A DNA stretch of 64,000 bases from Patagioenas fasciata. Taxonomy: Eukaryota; Chordata; Aves; Columbiformes; Columbidae. Of the stretch, positions 47,216 to 58,100 are shown in pieces. The notes below the pieces were generated by a model, which saw nothing but the letters and a program-made list of their open reading frames with translations, searched no databases and was not told the origin of the DNA. Numbering within the stretch: position 1 is the first letter of the stretch; each line of letters opens with the position of its first letter. Both the position numbers and the translations under genes were made by a program. The stretch spans positions 6,224,001 through 6,288,000 of the forward strand of contig NC_092526.1 of NCBI RefSeq assembly GCF_037038585.1, in the 5' to 3' direction.

Positions 47216-47290
47216 GTCATCAATATAAATTATGCAAATCTCAAGTGACCCCAAAGTCATTAATCTGACTGGATTTCACAGTGAAACACA
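47216..47290. promoter_or_regulatory. Octamer-containing motif cluster
   Basis: A canonical POU octamer ATGCAAAT (47232-47239) is followed within 35 bp by CAAGTGACCCCAAAGTCATT and a TAAT core. The spacing suggests a compact composite site, but a single octamer can occur by chance. Confidence 0.25.
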
Positions 47291-49650
47291 CTATAGAAGT
47301 TACCCACTAGCTTTCTGTCTGACACCACAGAGCAGCAAAGATGGCTACAGCAGTCATGGACAATGGGAAATCACAGCTTTGTTCTAAACCACGGCGATTT
47401 TAAACCTTTTAAATAAATTGTGTTTAGGATACCTGATGCAGTCTCACATTTTGGGCTAAAGGAAAATGGACCTCTTAATTCCGAAACAAAGAGATAAAAG
47501 GTTATAACCTATAATGCCATGCGAAATGTACCCCCACTCTAAAACACTGAGCTTTACAGCCAGCCTACCAGTGAACTCGTCCCCATCCCTTTCCTACAGA
47601 AAACCACGGCAAATCCTGTTGTGGGCAGCAGAAGGAAATCTGCCCGGGAGGACCAAGAACAACATTGTCCTTTGGTAGCAGCAGCAGCCAGTGCCAGTTT
47701 CCCACAGTCATTTCTGCTTTGAAGAAAAACCAAACCCTCTGTTGTGCCAAACCCCTTCCCGGTGGCTTTTTATTGTTACAACCCAAAGGCTGTGGAGCTG
47801 CCAGGAAGGTGTTTCCCCCAGACCCGACACCTGCTTCTCTCAGTTAAGCTGGTTTGTGTGTGATCGCTTTCAAAGCCTCTTTTTTTGGTTTCCCAGCTGT
47901 TCTCTCTTTGGGTGGCCACCTCAGTCCTTTCCAGCTGCTGTCCCTTTAGGCACAGCTGTGCACATCCCCATCCGCTGGCAGCAGCTTTCTGCCTTCAGTT
48001 GTGTCCATGGACATCACCTGCATCCTTGTGGATGTAATACTATTAAAATGCCACTGAAGTATGTAAAGAATGAGATGGTGGCACAGGGATTCATGTGTTT
48101 CTTTTTCTTCATGTGCAAGAGATAAGTTCATGGGATTTAGCTTATATTCTTCACTAAAAAGAGTACTTCATGCATCTCTTTCTTTTAAAGGTAGGATGAG
48201 GTTATTGTTTGGGTCTCATTACATGAACCAATATCTACCCAGTTCATGCAGACCAAAAAGAAGAGCTATGAGAAGGCAGAATATCCTGCCTGTTAGACCT
48301 TTCCAGATCCTCTTGCTTTCTACGTCCTTTATTTCACTTTATGAAAGTTTGTGCAGGACACCAGCAGGTGAGTGGAAGCAACTGCAGCATTTTAGGATGT
48401 TTGCTAAAATGCAGTTGCAGAGTAGAGCAAGATGACTTAAAATAAATCCAGTGACACTTTAACCTTTCCTAAGGGACAATTCCACATACTCCATTCTTTC
48501 TTCAGCTCTTAAAATAGTTTCTCTTCCCATTTATGGAGTAAGATATACAGTCTCTACTTCAGTTCATATTTTTTGAACTTCAGATGCTCTTCTCCATATT
48601 AAAACATCTCACAGGCAAATGCACATCCCTATTTATACTTTCTATATTAACCCAGTTACACGGTGGCAATAAAATTCCATAAGAAATAAGAGCTCTCATT
48701 GCACATTCACAAAGCCCTCCAAAGAACAGAGGAAGAAAAGACTGTAAGTCTCATAAATCCAGCTTAATTTATTCATAGTGAGAGTCTAAAAATCAGACAT
48801 TTTTATATTCCCAGATATTTATGTTAAGATGGTGAATGTATAAACTCCCCCCAACAATAATTCAATAATTGATAAAATAAAAAAATATATAATAGTTTTC
48901 AATTTTTTTAATCAAAAAGTGAAATATTATAAACGATAATGTGGCCTGTAGGCACTGAATCAAATGTGCTGTGGGTGAGGGCAAGAACAGCGTTTCAGAA
49001 CTTTCAGAGCTCTCTGATCCCCTGAACCAGAACCTTCCAGCTTCACTGCTTCAGCAGCTGCAGTAATATCCACATATTCTACATCATCAAATACACACAA
49101 GTAATCGGTGAAGGGGATTCAATGCATCACACTCATTTTCAGTCTCCAGAAGGTTTTTCAGGTGTTACATCCACAGCAGGAAGGGTTTGTCCTGCTAGAG
49201 CTGTCAGTCCAGCCGGCCTGGCTCGAGAAATCTTTGGCGTTTTGCAGGATTTGTTCTGGTCACAGCCAAGCTTGGAGGGGCTATACTGGCAAGAGGAGGT
49301 GGCCAATGCCACCACACAGTGCTACTTCAATTACCTTATAAAAGCCCTTCCTATGTGAACCATGCCATTGCTCTTGCTTAGCCCAAGATCCTTGCTGTAG
49401 AGGCAACCATCAAATCCATGTCAAAAGCAGATATTTTGTTCAAGTCACCTAGATCTTTACCTTTCAGTAGGTAGAAATTCCCTATTTTCCACTCTACACA
49501 CCTTCATAAATGTTGTTTTTATAGCAGATGTTCTCACAACAATGTTCTCCCCTAGCATACAGAGTTCCCTTCCCTGCTATGTATGCATCAGCAACACAAA
49601 ATGCATCCTCAATCTCCCTTTTGCTAGGCTAAGCAAATTAATTTTAATCT
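47291..49650. other. Unique DNA without a supportable gene
   Basis: Plus-strand frames 47691-48125 (144 codons) and 48070-48435 (121 codons) overlap in different frames, and neither shows a domain. They are regarded as chance. An AT-rich low-complexity stretch lies at about 48835-48945. Confidence 0.45.
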
Positions 49651-49654
49651 CTAC

Positions 49655-49900
49655 TTACAAAGCAAGCTCTTCATTCCCCTAATTATCCTAATAGCCATTC
49701 CCTCCGCTTGCACAAATCTGAAATTGTAAGCAGAGATCCAAATGAGGTCTATACAGTGGCATTAATTTAACTGTTGCTCTACTGTATTTTCAGCACTGGA
49801 AGTAGCTTTTCACATTAAGGTGGAAACAGTCACCTTGCGATCAGATAGTGTATCCTCCTTTTATTGACCCAATTCTATTGTTAATTCTCAGGCTTGCTAA
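49655..49900 (-). mobile_element. Possible ancient CR1/L3-like LINE remnant
   Basis: CTTCATTCCCCTAATTATCC, TAATAGCCATTCCCTCCGCT, GAGATCCAAATGAGGTCTAT and ACAGTGGCATTAATTTAACT follow the antisense order of old CR1-group 3' regions (TCCCTAATAATTCTTGTAGCCCTTCTCTGC...CAGATGAGGTCTTACCAGTGCC). Identity is low; the order is the evidence. Confidence 0.4.
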
Positions 49901-50869
49901 TGTACTGCTCTGCCCTGGAAGTATTCAAGAGTATTCAAGTCTCATTTGTATGTGAACAGGACTTAAAAAGGTTTTTGGAGATAATTCTAGATAAGAGCAT
50001 AAGATGTGTGCATACTCAGTCCAATGGTATTTGTTAGAGAAAGGAGGAAAACGAATATGCGGCAACAAAGGAAATTCTGTGACTCAGCTAGAAAGGTAAA
50101 AAGCAAGGAATCCAGTAAATATCAGTCTTGTGAGATAATAGCTTTCACTGTTCAGCTATTCTTCACCAGTTCCTTATCTAAAGCCTCTGTGGCACACACT
50201 GATGAGAGAGAATTTGACCTGCAGAGCCTCACAGCAGAAAGCGATGTACACTCTGGGCGCACTTTTCAGCCACTTAACAATTATGAATGCATTTTGTTGA
50301 TCATACAGATTAGAAATAAAGAAAACAGGACTCTCCTACCTGGAGGGAAGGTTCTGATTTACAGCATTTCTGCTTCTGAAACTTATTTCTCCTGTTTTAA
50401 ATTGTTGGAGAGCGTGTCAAGGTCAATATTCTCCGAGGATGCAGCAGCCAACAATGCAAAATTTGTGCCTGCGTGATTTTTGTGTCATTATGAAATTCTC
50501 TTGCTGCTCTCAGGAATTCCCACACAACCAATCATTTCTGCTTTGCTCTTTCCCTTTCAAGCCATTACACAACACTCCAAAAAAGTCAATGCAAACGCAG
50601 ATCAGCTTGCTTCCCACTGACAGCAGCCTAGAAAACTGATGGTGAATCGCTTTTTGGGGTTTTTTTTGGCATCCTGGTGAGTCTATCTTTTAGGAAAGAG
50701 AAGACATCCAGCCTGGTTTGTTCTGAGTCAGGCTGGTGGGTGACATGCAGCACCACCAAAATCTTTGTGATTGTCCTGTCTCTGCCTCCCATAACATCCT
50801 ATCTCATTCTTCATAGTCACAGGGGCTTTTATTAACAAAGGAGCTGCACTGGGCTTGAAGAAGCAGGAC
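49901..50869. other. Unique DNA with a 156-codon frame, no supported gene
   Basis: Plus 50006-50476 is open for 156 codons but begins inside AT-rich DNA, has no recognisable domain and no splice or promoter context. A perfect 10-bp tandem duplication (AGTATTCAAG twice) lies at 49920-49939. Confidence 0.4.
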
Positions 50870-50978
50870 AGCAACAGGACAAGAGGAAATGGCCTCAAAT
50901 TGTACCAGGGGAGGCTTAGGTTGGTCTTGATGATCTTCAGGGTCTCTTCAAACCAAAATGATCCTATGATTCCATAGC
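50870..50978 (+). mobile_element. CR1 LINE 3' end with an internal deletion
   Basis: In sense orientation the segment reads ACAAGAGGAAATGGCCTCAA, TGTACCAGGGGAGG and TTAGGTTGG. It then passes directly to TCTTGATGATCTTCAGGGTC, TCTTCAAACC and the octamer-type tail ATCCTATGATTCCATAG. In other CR1 copies roughly 150-200 bases separate these two parts. The missing block is bounded in intact copies by GGTTGG on each side, and one GGTTGG remains here (50919-50924), which points to a microhomology deletion. Confidence 0.9.
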
Positions 50979-53559
50979 CTAGATGGGCTCAGCAACCACC
51001 ATGGTCCTCTGCCACTTGCTGTCCATAAAATACAGAAAAGTCAGGCAAAATACAGACATGGTGGAACCAAATGGTCTTTTTCTAGAGTGAAAGGAACAAG
51101 GACTTCGATACTGATTTTATCCAAGACCTGTAGGAGAAGATTAGTTATTGGTGTCTGCAGAGAGCCACAGTCTTGCCCTTTCTCAGCCTAATAACACACT
51201 GGCATCCGTGCTGTATTTCAGTCTTCAGCAAGTGTTCACATTAACATAAGGGTAATACTTATGTGTTAGTTTCTGTATTTGACTTGAAGAGGCAGATGAA
51301 TAAAACTAAATAAATGTCAACTGTTAGACCATGAGACTTAACGTGCTTTTAGAAACAGGAGAGGGAAGTTTTAATTGCACAAAGATTTTGAGATCACTTC
51401 CATCTGACGCTAGTAACTGTGGTTTCCTAAATCAAACCCCAGAATTTATAGCCAGGCCCGGCACCCATTTTGTTTAGATTGCTTCTTATGAGCAGTAGTG
51501 ACCAGTCACGAAACAGCCAAAAGCCCAGGTGGCTCTCCTGCAAATGTACATTTTAGAGCCTTGAGACCTCATCCTGCAGCTGCCAGCTTCACCCTGTGAA
51601 GGCCATTAGCAGCTGCCTTCACATCCAGAAAAAGAAAATTAAATATGCCACATTTTCATGGCCATCAATCAGCAGATGCGGTGCCAGGAAAGCTTCATAA
51701 TGATGTAGATATTGCCAACTGACTTCGCAGAAAAAAAATAAATGTTCTTTTGGGGAGAGAAAGATGTAGGCAGGAGGCAGACGATCTCAGTGTACACTTG
51801 TGTGCGCAGGGTAATGATCCCTTTCTTATTTGGATAGGAGGGGACTGAGACCAGAAAGCATCTCCCGTGCCAGAGGTACCTGCTCACCCCCATGCCCAAG
51901 GGCAGCACGGGAGCAGGAGAGCACATTTCTCAGCATAGCGGCCATGGGTTCCTCTACGACCTCACACATTCAGAGGAGGAGCTTCACATGCCTTGCTGAG
52001 CTTTCTGTTCTTGCCAGGAAAAAGGTTCTGAGAGCGGAAGACCTTAAAATGAAAAATAAAGGTGGAAAACTTGGAGTTACATAACGAATGGAAGCACAGT
52101 GGGGAGCAATACAAAAGTGTTAATTAACTAGATGTTGCTTTTTGGGGTTGTTTTTTCTTTTTCCCTTAATGTTCTGCAAAATGACTGAAAGCTATCAGCA
52201 GCATCGCTGCTCTTAAATGTCGTATTTCTAAAGATCTGTCTGCATGTAGCCCTTTTTAATATCTTTACTGACTTCCTAACAGAGACACCGAAATGTCTGG
52301 CATGACTCACACTGTGAGCAATCCTTTTGTGAGAACTGAATGAAAACAGGCTGATAACAAGGGTGATTTCATTAAATAAAACAGCCAGGTGACTGGTTAC
52401 ATGGCATGTTATTGAAATTATGCATGCAGAACTCTAACACTATGATATTGTTTTAGACCATGTTTTCCATGGCGCAGGAGAAAGTATCTTTGTCAGTTCA
52501 GTGGAGAAAGGTTGGAGATGATTGAAGTAAAACAGCAGGAGGAGGCTGATATGATTAAGTCACATAGCCAACTGCCCATGTATAACACAGTAATGGAGGT
52601 GAAAGTAGAGGGCAAACTAAAATTAAGTCGAAAGGACACAGGAGACAAAAGGCTACACATACAGGACAAGGAGAGGATGTGCAATGAGCTGATTTGTACA
52701 GCAGGCAGAGTGCACAATATTCATGCCCTGTATTTAGATGTTTCCTGTTAATATTGATGCAAATGCTGTGCTGGAATGGACAGTCTGTTTAGCAAGCATG
52801 CATGGAGAGAAGCATGTTTAATTAATTTTACAGTCGTGGGCAGAGGGGTCAGATGACAGCCTGTGAGTTAAATCCCCAGCAGCCAGGTTGGACAACAGGA
52901 GAAAAAAAAAAGAGTATTTAGGAGAAAAACAGGGTCAGCTCTGGACCCCTCTGGTGATTGTTCACACTTCTTCAGCAGAAAATAAGGTCTTAATTTTGCT
53001 ACAAGCCACTAGGTAAGAATGTAATTATTGCAGGAAGTCTTGGTTGCTACAAAGCCAACATAGCCTACTTTAAATTGTTCCCTCTGGGTAGAGGGACGCT
53101 AGATACAACTCAGAAAACAACTGGTCAGAGGAGCCATAGGGCAACCAGGGTATCAGCACTGTAGTGCTCTCCAAGGAAGAAATGATCCATAAAATTCACT
53201 AGAAACTTTAGCAATTTGGTGCAGAGTCTGCTGTGGGTCACATCATGTCAGGTTGGCATTTGGTCCCCAGTAATGTCAAGCAAATGAGTCTGGGAAACAG
53301 AAAGCTTACAAAAATCACTTTTGCTAGTCACCTTCATGCTGCTATTTCACATTTTTGTGGCACTGTTTCTGCTTAAAGCCTGTGTTTACTTCAGAATAAT
53401 TTCCATTGACAATTTACATCATCGCCCACACTCAAAGAGTTGTGCAAGTCATAGTTACCATCTCCAAACGTTTCCAGGAGACAGCAGGATTGCCTGGTAC
53501 AATCACAGTCACCAGACTGCTAGAAAGTCCTGTGAATTTGTGTAGTCATGAACACCATA
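50979..53559. other. Unique DNA without a supportable gene
   Basis: Short chance frames (51830-52084, 52512-52751) with no recognised domain. A donor-like CTAGGTAAGAA at about 53009 has no supported exon. Confidence 0.45.
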
Positions 53560-53660
53560 ATAATCTCCCTGTTTGCAGATAAGGAACTACAGAGAACAGT
53601 AACAGGGTGGTAGTTACAATCCCAGGCAGGAGTGGAAGACCTGACTTAGTGCAAGGTGAG
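53560..53660 (-). repeat. Possible fourth MIR/L2-like remnant
   Basis: CCCTGTTTGCAGATAAGGAA, CTACAGAGAACAGTAACAGG and CAGGCAGGAGTGGAAGACCT loosely follow the antisense MIR/L2 tail (CCCATTTTGCAGATAAGGAAACTGAGGC...). The middle part, with the diagnostic AAGGTCACACAG, is missing or too diverged. Confidence 0.35.
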
Positions 53661-54159
53661 GAAGCATCATGCCTTGAAGAAGCTGACAGGACACCACCCA
53701 CCACTTGGGACAGAGAAAATATTTCACCTTCCAGCTATTGACATGAAGTTGTGATGGGAAGTGCACACAACCCAGTAAACCCCCGAGCTAAGGTTGTTTG
53801 TGCTGCCTTAATTCGCTCCTTATGTTTCCAAATGATGATCCAGTCTCTGTGGCACGACCAGGCACGGATTTGCTCAAGGATGGTGCTTCCTTCAGTGCCC
53901 AGGATGGTGATGCTCCATTACCGAGCTGTGAGACAGTATTTCATGTCGTTCTTATTTGTGGGCACAAAGCTTTAATGCATGTATGCCACAAAGTAGCTAA
54001 ACCCACCCTGGAAGTGCCATTTATTTCCCAATTAGCTTTTTCCTTCTTTATTATAGCAACTGGGTGCTTAATGCACAGTCATTAATTTACTTCCATAGCC
54101 TTTGTGGTGTAAAGGGCAAATATTATTGATGTTATCAAGGCAAAGCAAAGTAGTGCAGG
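53661..54159. other. Unique DNA, nothing recognised
   Basis: Two overlapping plus-strand frames (53751-53975 and 53798-54085) are in different registers and lack domains. 54000-54110 has several TAAT cores. Confidence 0.45.
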
Positions 54160-54948
54160 TCCATTAACAGGGAAGGGGAACAGGTAAAATGACATGGGGA
54201 ATACAGATGCATTTGAAATCTTTGTTGCTTCAGTCTTCCCAAATAGTTTTACTTAGAGTCAAATGTTTAGCACAGTTAATTTCAAGACTGTAATAGGAAC
54301 ACAAGGCAGAAGAAGAGAGACAGCTAAAAATGGGTATATCCAGGCTGTCAATAGCTGCTGAATCCACCTTGAGTAATAGCCAAATCATTATTTGAATCAC
54401 TCAAAATTATCTTCAAAAACTTAGGGAGAACATCTGAGATCCAAAGAAAGACTAAGATGGGAGCATAAATTCGGTATTTAACATCAAAAAGTGAGGAAAG
54501 GACAATTTGGGAACCAGTCAGACTACATTCAATGCAGATTCCCAATGACTCGCAACTGGCAGAGTCATTAGGAAATAGGATTTGTTACTGAGGGTAGTGC
54601 AAATAAGGCACAGCAACTCATTAGACCTGTGCACTTGGACTGGAGAGGCCACAGCTGGAGCACTATGTCTAATTTTGACCATCAGCTGGACAAATCAGAG
54701 ACAATTCAAAAAAAGGAACAGCAAAGCTGACAAGGGGCCTGCAAATGTGACCTACAAGGAAGGTTAAAAGAACAGGCTTATCTCAGAAAAGAGAGCACTA
54801 AAACAGGGTTGCATTTAGTCTTCCATTATGGGAAGGTGAGAAGGCAGCAGTTGGTGGTTCCTCATATCCATGGAGGGCAGAAGGAGACCAGCTTGATCTC
54901 AGCACACGTGTAGGCTGGACAATTTCTGACCACGAGAGAGTTAAGTGG
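54160..54948 (+). mobile_element. Old CR1 LINE fragment, sense
   Basis: The clearest part is 54600-54900. GCACTATGTCTAATTTTGAC, CATCAGCTGGACAAATCAGA, GACAAGGGGCCTGCAAATGT, GACCTACAAGGAAGGTTAAA and AGAACAGGCTTATCTCAGAA follow the sense 3' part of an old CR1 subfamily. The 5' portion (54160-54600) is more diverged and its inclusion is tentative. All frames are broken. It meets a younger antisense CR1 at about 54951. Confidence 0.7.
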
Positions 54949-54950
54949 CA

Positions 54951-55105
54951 GGAATAACAGAACAGTTTGGGTGGGAAGGGACCTTCCCAGCTCCCCCAGT
55001 GCCACCCCTGCCATGAGCAGGGACATCTTCACCAGCTCAGGTTGCTCAGAGCCCCGTCCAGCCTGGCCTGGGATGTCTCCAGGGATGGGAGATCAGCATC
55101 CACAA
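54951..55105 (-). mobile_element. CR1 LINE 3' fragment
   Basis: GGAATAACAGAACAGTTTGG, GTGGGAAGGGACCTTCCCAG, GTGCCACCCCTGCCATGAGC, AGGGACATCTTCACCAGCTC, GAGCCCCGTCCAGCCTGGCC and CTCCAGGGATGGGAGATCAG are the antisense 3' end of a GC-rich CR1 subfamily. It follows the older sense copy directly, so the two lie tail to tail. Confidence 0.93.
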
Positions 55106-58100
55106 AATCCCCTTCACCTGGAGCTGGAGAAGGGGACGGGCAAACCCCAGAGGTGGGTGGCTTAGAAATATTAAATCCTGCCTCAGAAAAGGGGCAAATA
55201 AGGGGATAAAAAACAACAACTTGCACCATACGAGCCACCTTCCTTCTCTGGTAGCGTTACAAGTCTAGTGAGTAAAGGGCGAGTGTGCAGTGTGATGTAT
55301 CCTGACTTCACCAGCATCTCCAGGCCAACAAGTTAATGGTTTCAGAGGGAGCGAAATGGAGCTAAAAGTGTCCCATCCACTGAGGGGTCTGATGTCTGAA
55401 CCCAGCACTGCCCAAAGGGGATCCAGACATGGAGCTGCTCTCTCCTTCCATGAAAAATACAGTGACTTCTTTTTTCCCCTGACTCTTTCAGACTTTAAAC
55501 AAACAAAATGCCTTTGAAATGTTTAGTAAAAGTACTTAGAAAGAGAGGAAAAGGGAGAGAGATCCTGTCTTCCATCCTCCGGCTCCCCAGTAGCCATCGG
55601 TCTGGGAGATAACAGCATTAATTTGAGAAATTTTGCTCGGGCAGACTCAGAGCAGAGCCTGAGCCTCTCATTTTGTGGTCTCTCATGTGCTTTGATTACT
55701 CCATAGCACAGAGCTTCCTCCCTTTTCTTGTCTCCCTTTTTCACCTCCAGCAATTCTGCACTAAAAATCACACAACAGTAACTTCAATGGAAAAAACACA
55801 CTTCTGAGAAAAATCTGAGCTGTGGCAAGTCAGCTTCGTCCAACAGGAAAATTCTTCATCAGAAAGCTCATGGCCAGCTCCAGCATCAGGATTCCAGTAG
55901 CCGCTAAGCTTAAGTGCCTCATATTTCTGCATATCAGGATCATCAGTCAGGCACCGAGAAAACGAGGGGCATAAAAGTAATGATCACCCCTGACATGGCC
56001 AGAGTGACTTATCTGGTGTGACACAGGCCCCTGTGGCAGCCGTATCAATCACCTCCTTGGGGCAGCATTCTCGGAGTATTTTTTTTTCCTCCAAAACATC
56101 AATACTAGCTAACATTTTTTAAACACTGTCATCCATTTCAGTCAGTCTTATTCTTCATAATTTCAGTCTCTTTCTATTGGGAAATTTGGAGGGGTTTTTT
56201 CATAGTATGAAGTGTCAAGAAAAGAACTGCATCAAGAAACAACATCCTTTCCCTTGCCACTTATATTTGTTTGCCTGAGAAATATGTACAGTGTCAAAAT
56301 ATACACATCCACCCAAGCAAGAAAGTAACAGTTCTGATGCACCACTGCACGCTAAGCATCTCTTAGACATATTAAAAAGTTTAACATTCAAAACCTCTAC
56401 ATGACAACAGATCAGATTTTTAGGTAGTTTCATCTTGCTACCTAACCTACTTCTTTTTTCCTCCTCCTTCATAACATTGAACTATTTAGATAAAATCTTA
56501 ATGGGTGAAACTACTACTTTTCTAGCTTACCCATGCAATTGTGTTTACTCATTTATATGCAATAATCTCACAAAGAGCTTATATTTTTCACTTTTATCAG
56601 CCAAAGAGCATACTGGAATTAACATATGGTATCTCACTCTAGTCACTTTATACTGATTCCAAACACTCAGGGGCAAGTTGTTAGCAGACAAAGTAAAACA
56701 AGCGTGCAAGAGCCATGCTGAGCTAAACAGAGGAGAATGTGAACAAGCCCCCCTTGCTATTGAGCCAAAGGGGGCTGCTCAGTGCCCCCTACTTGGTGAG
56801 ACCCTGGGGCAGCAGCCGAGGCCCCGAGCGAAATGATTTGCAAAGTTTAAAGGGAATTTCTGGGAGCTGCTCAGAAAGGTAAATTCTGCATCAAACAAAC
56901 ACACCCCGCTAAGAGCGCAGACCAAGCAACGGCAACATCTCTGAAGTTGACAAATGTTATCCCATGTGTGGAAAATGGGATTGTGCATAATCCGTGGTGT
57001 ACGCTGCTGAATACGGGGGATTACGTGACCTTCCCTGCCCTGTTTGCTTTGACCTCCCATTGCATTGCCCAAGTGTCCCGCAGGTCCTTGCTGCTGGCTC
57101 AGGCTGGACCTGAGGACAACAGGGACCACCGGTCTGCTCTCCCCAGTGGATTTCCCTCTTGCCCTTTCTAGCAAGGTTTTGTCTCGCAGACAGGGATTTT
57201 TCTCCCTGTCAGTGTAAGAGGGGCTAACTCAGCTGTAGTGTTAATTTGACTTGAGCCAGAAGAAATGATTAATTGTTTTGTTTATTCTCTTTGGTCTTAA
57301 TGTTGTTTGTTAATAGCTCAAACTCCTACTTGGTCTGGCACAAAAAAAAAACACCCAACAAACTCTTATTTTAGCTATTATACAGATAGACATATCTTAT
57401 AAAAAGGCTGAAAAGCAGACTCTTTCACTGTCTCCACACATACCATATGCACACACAAATATGATCACATACCAGTTCTTTACATCCTATTCTCATGGGA
57501 GAGAAGACTTGGCTTAATGACTGTGTGCAGCACCTTTTGCAAAGAGGTGGGCTGCCACTTCCAATGAAATCACAGCCAAAGTAACCTGCTGCCGTAAGAA
57601 ATCTTTGAAAGGGTTTTGGCTATGCAAAACTACTGCATATTATTGCAGATAAGAATCGATCTGTATAAAAAACTGTGTCATTTTTGGTCTTCACCCATGA
57701 AGTCCATGGATGATCCTAAGAAAACGTTTGCCTTGAAAAAGAAAAGGGCATTTTTCCTACATTAGAAAAGGATTTTAAAAGATGGGACACATGCCAAGAA
57801 TAGGTCTGAGAAGAAAATATGAAAGCTACAATCCTATGATCAGAGTGATAATGTTTTTGGTCCCTGATTAAAGAGAAATACTCGGCTTTGATGTACCCTT
57901 TGTAGTCAAGAAGTCATAATGAATAAGTAACAAATATCAAGAAATGAGTTTGAGAGAAATACAGAAATTAACACTGGCTCAGATGTCCACTTCAGGTCAG
58001 ACCTACACTGTATTATCCATGTCAGAGATTGAGATGCTAACGGCAGATCAGACTTTCTGGCACTAGGAACAAATTTGCATCACAGTTAAGAAGAATTTTT

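Noticed and set aside
47691..48435. Two overlapping frames of 144 and 121 codons
   Set aside because: They use different registers over the same bases and neither has a recognisable motif.
50006..50476. 156-codon plus-strand frame
   Set aside because: No domain, no splice or promoter context. The length is compatible with chance when many frames are examined.
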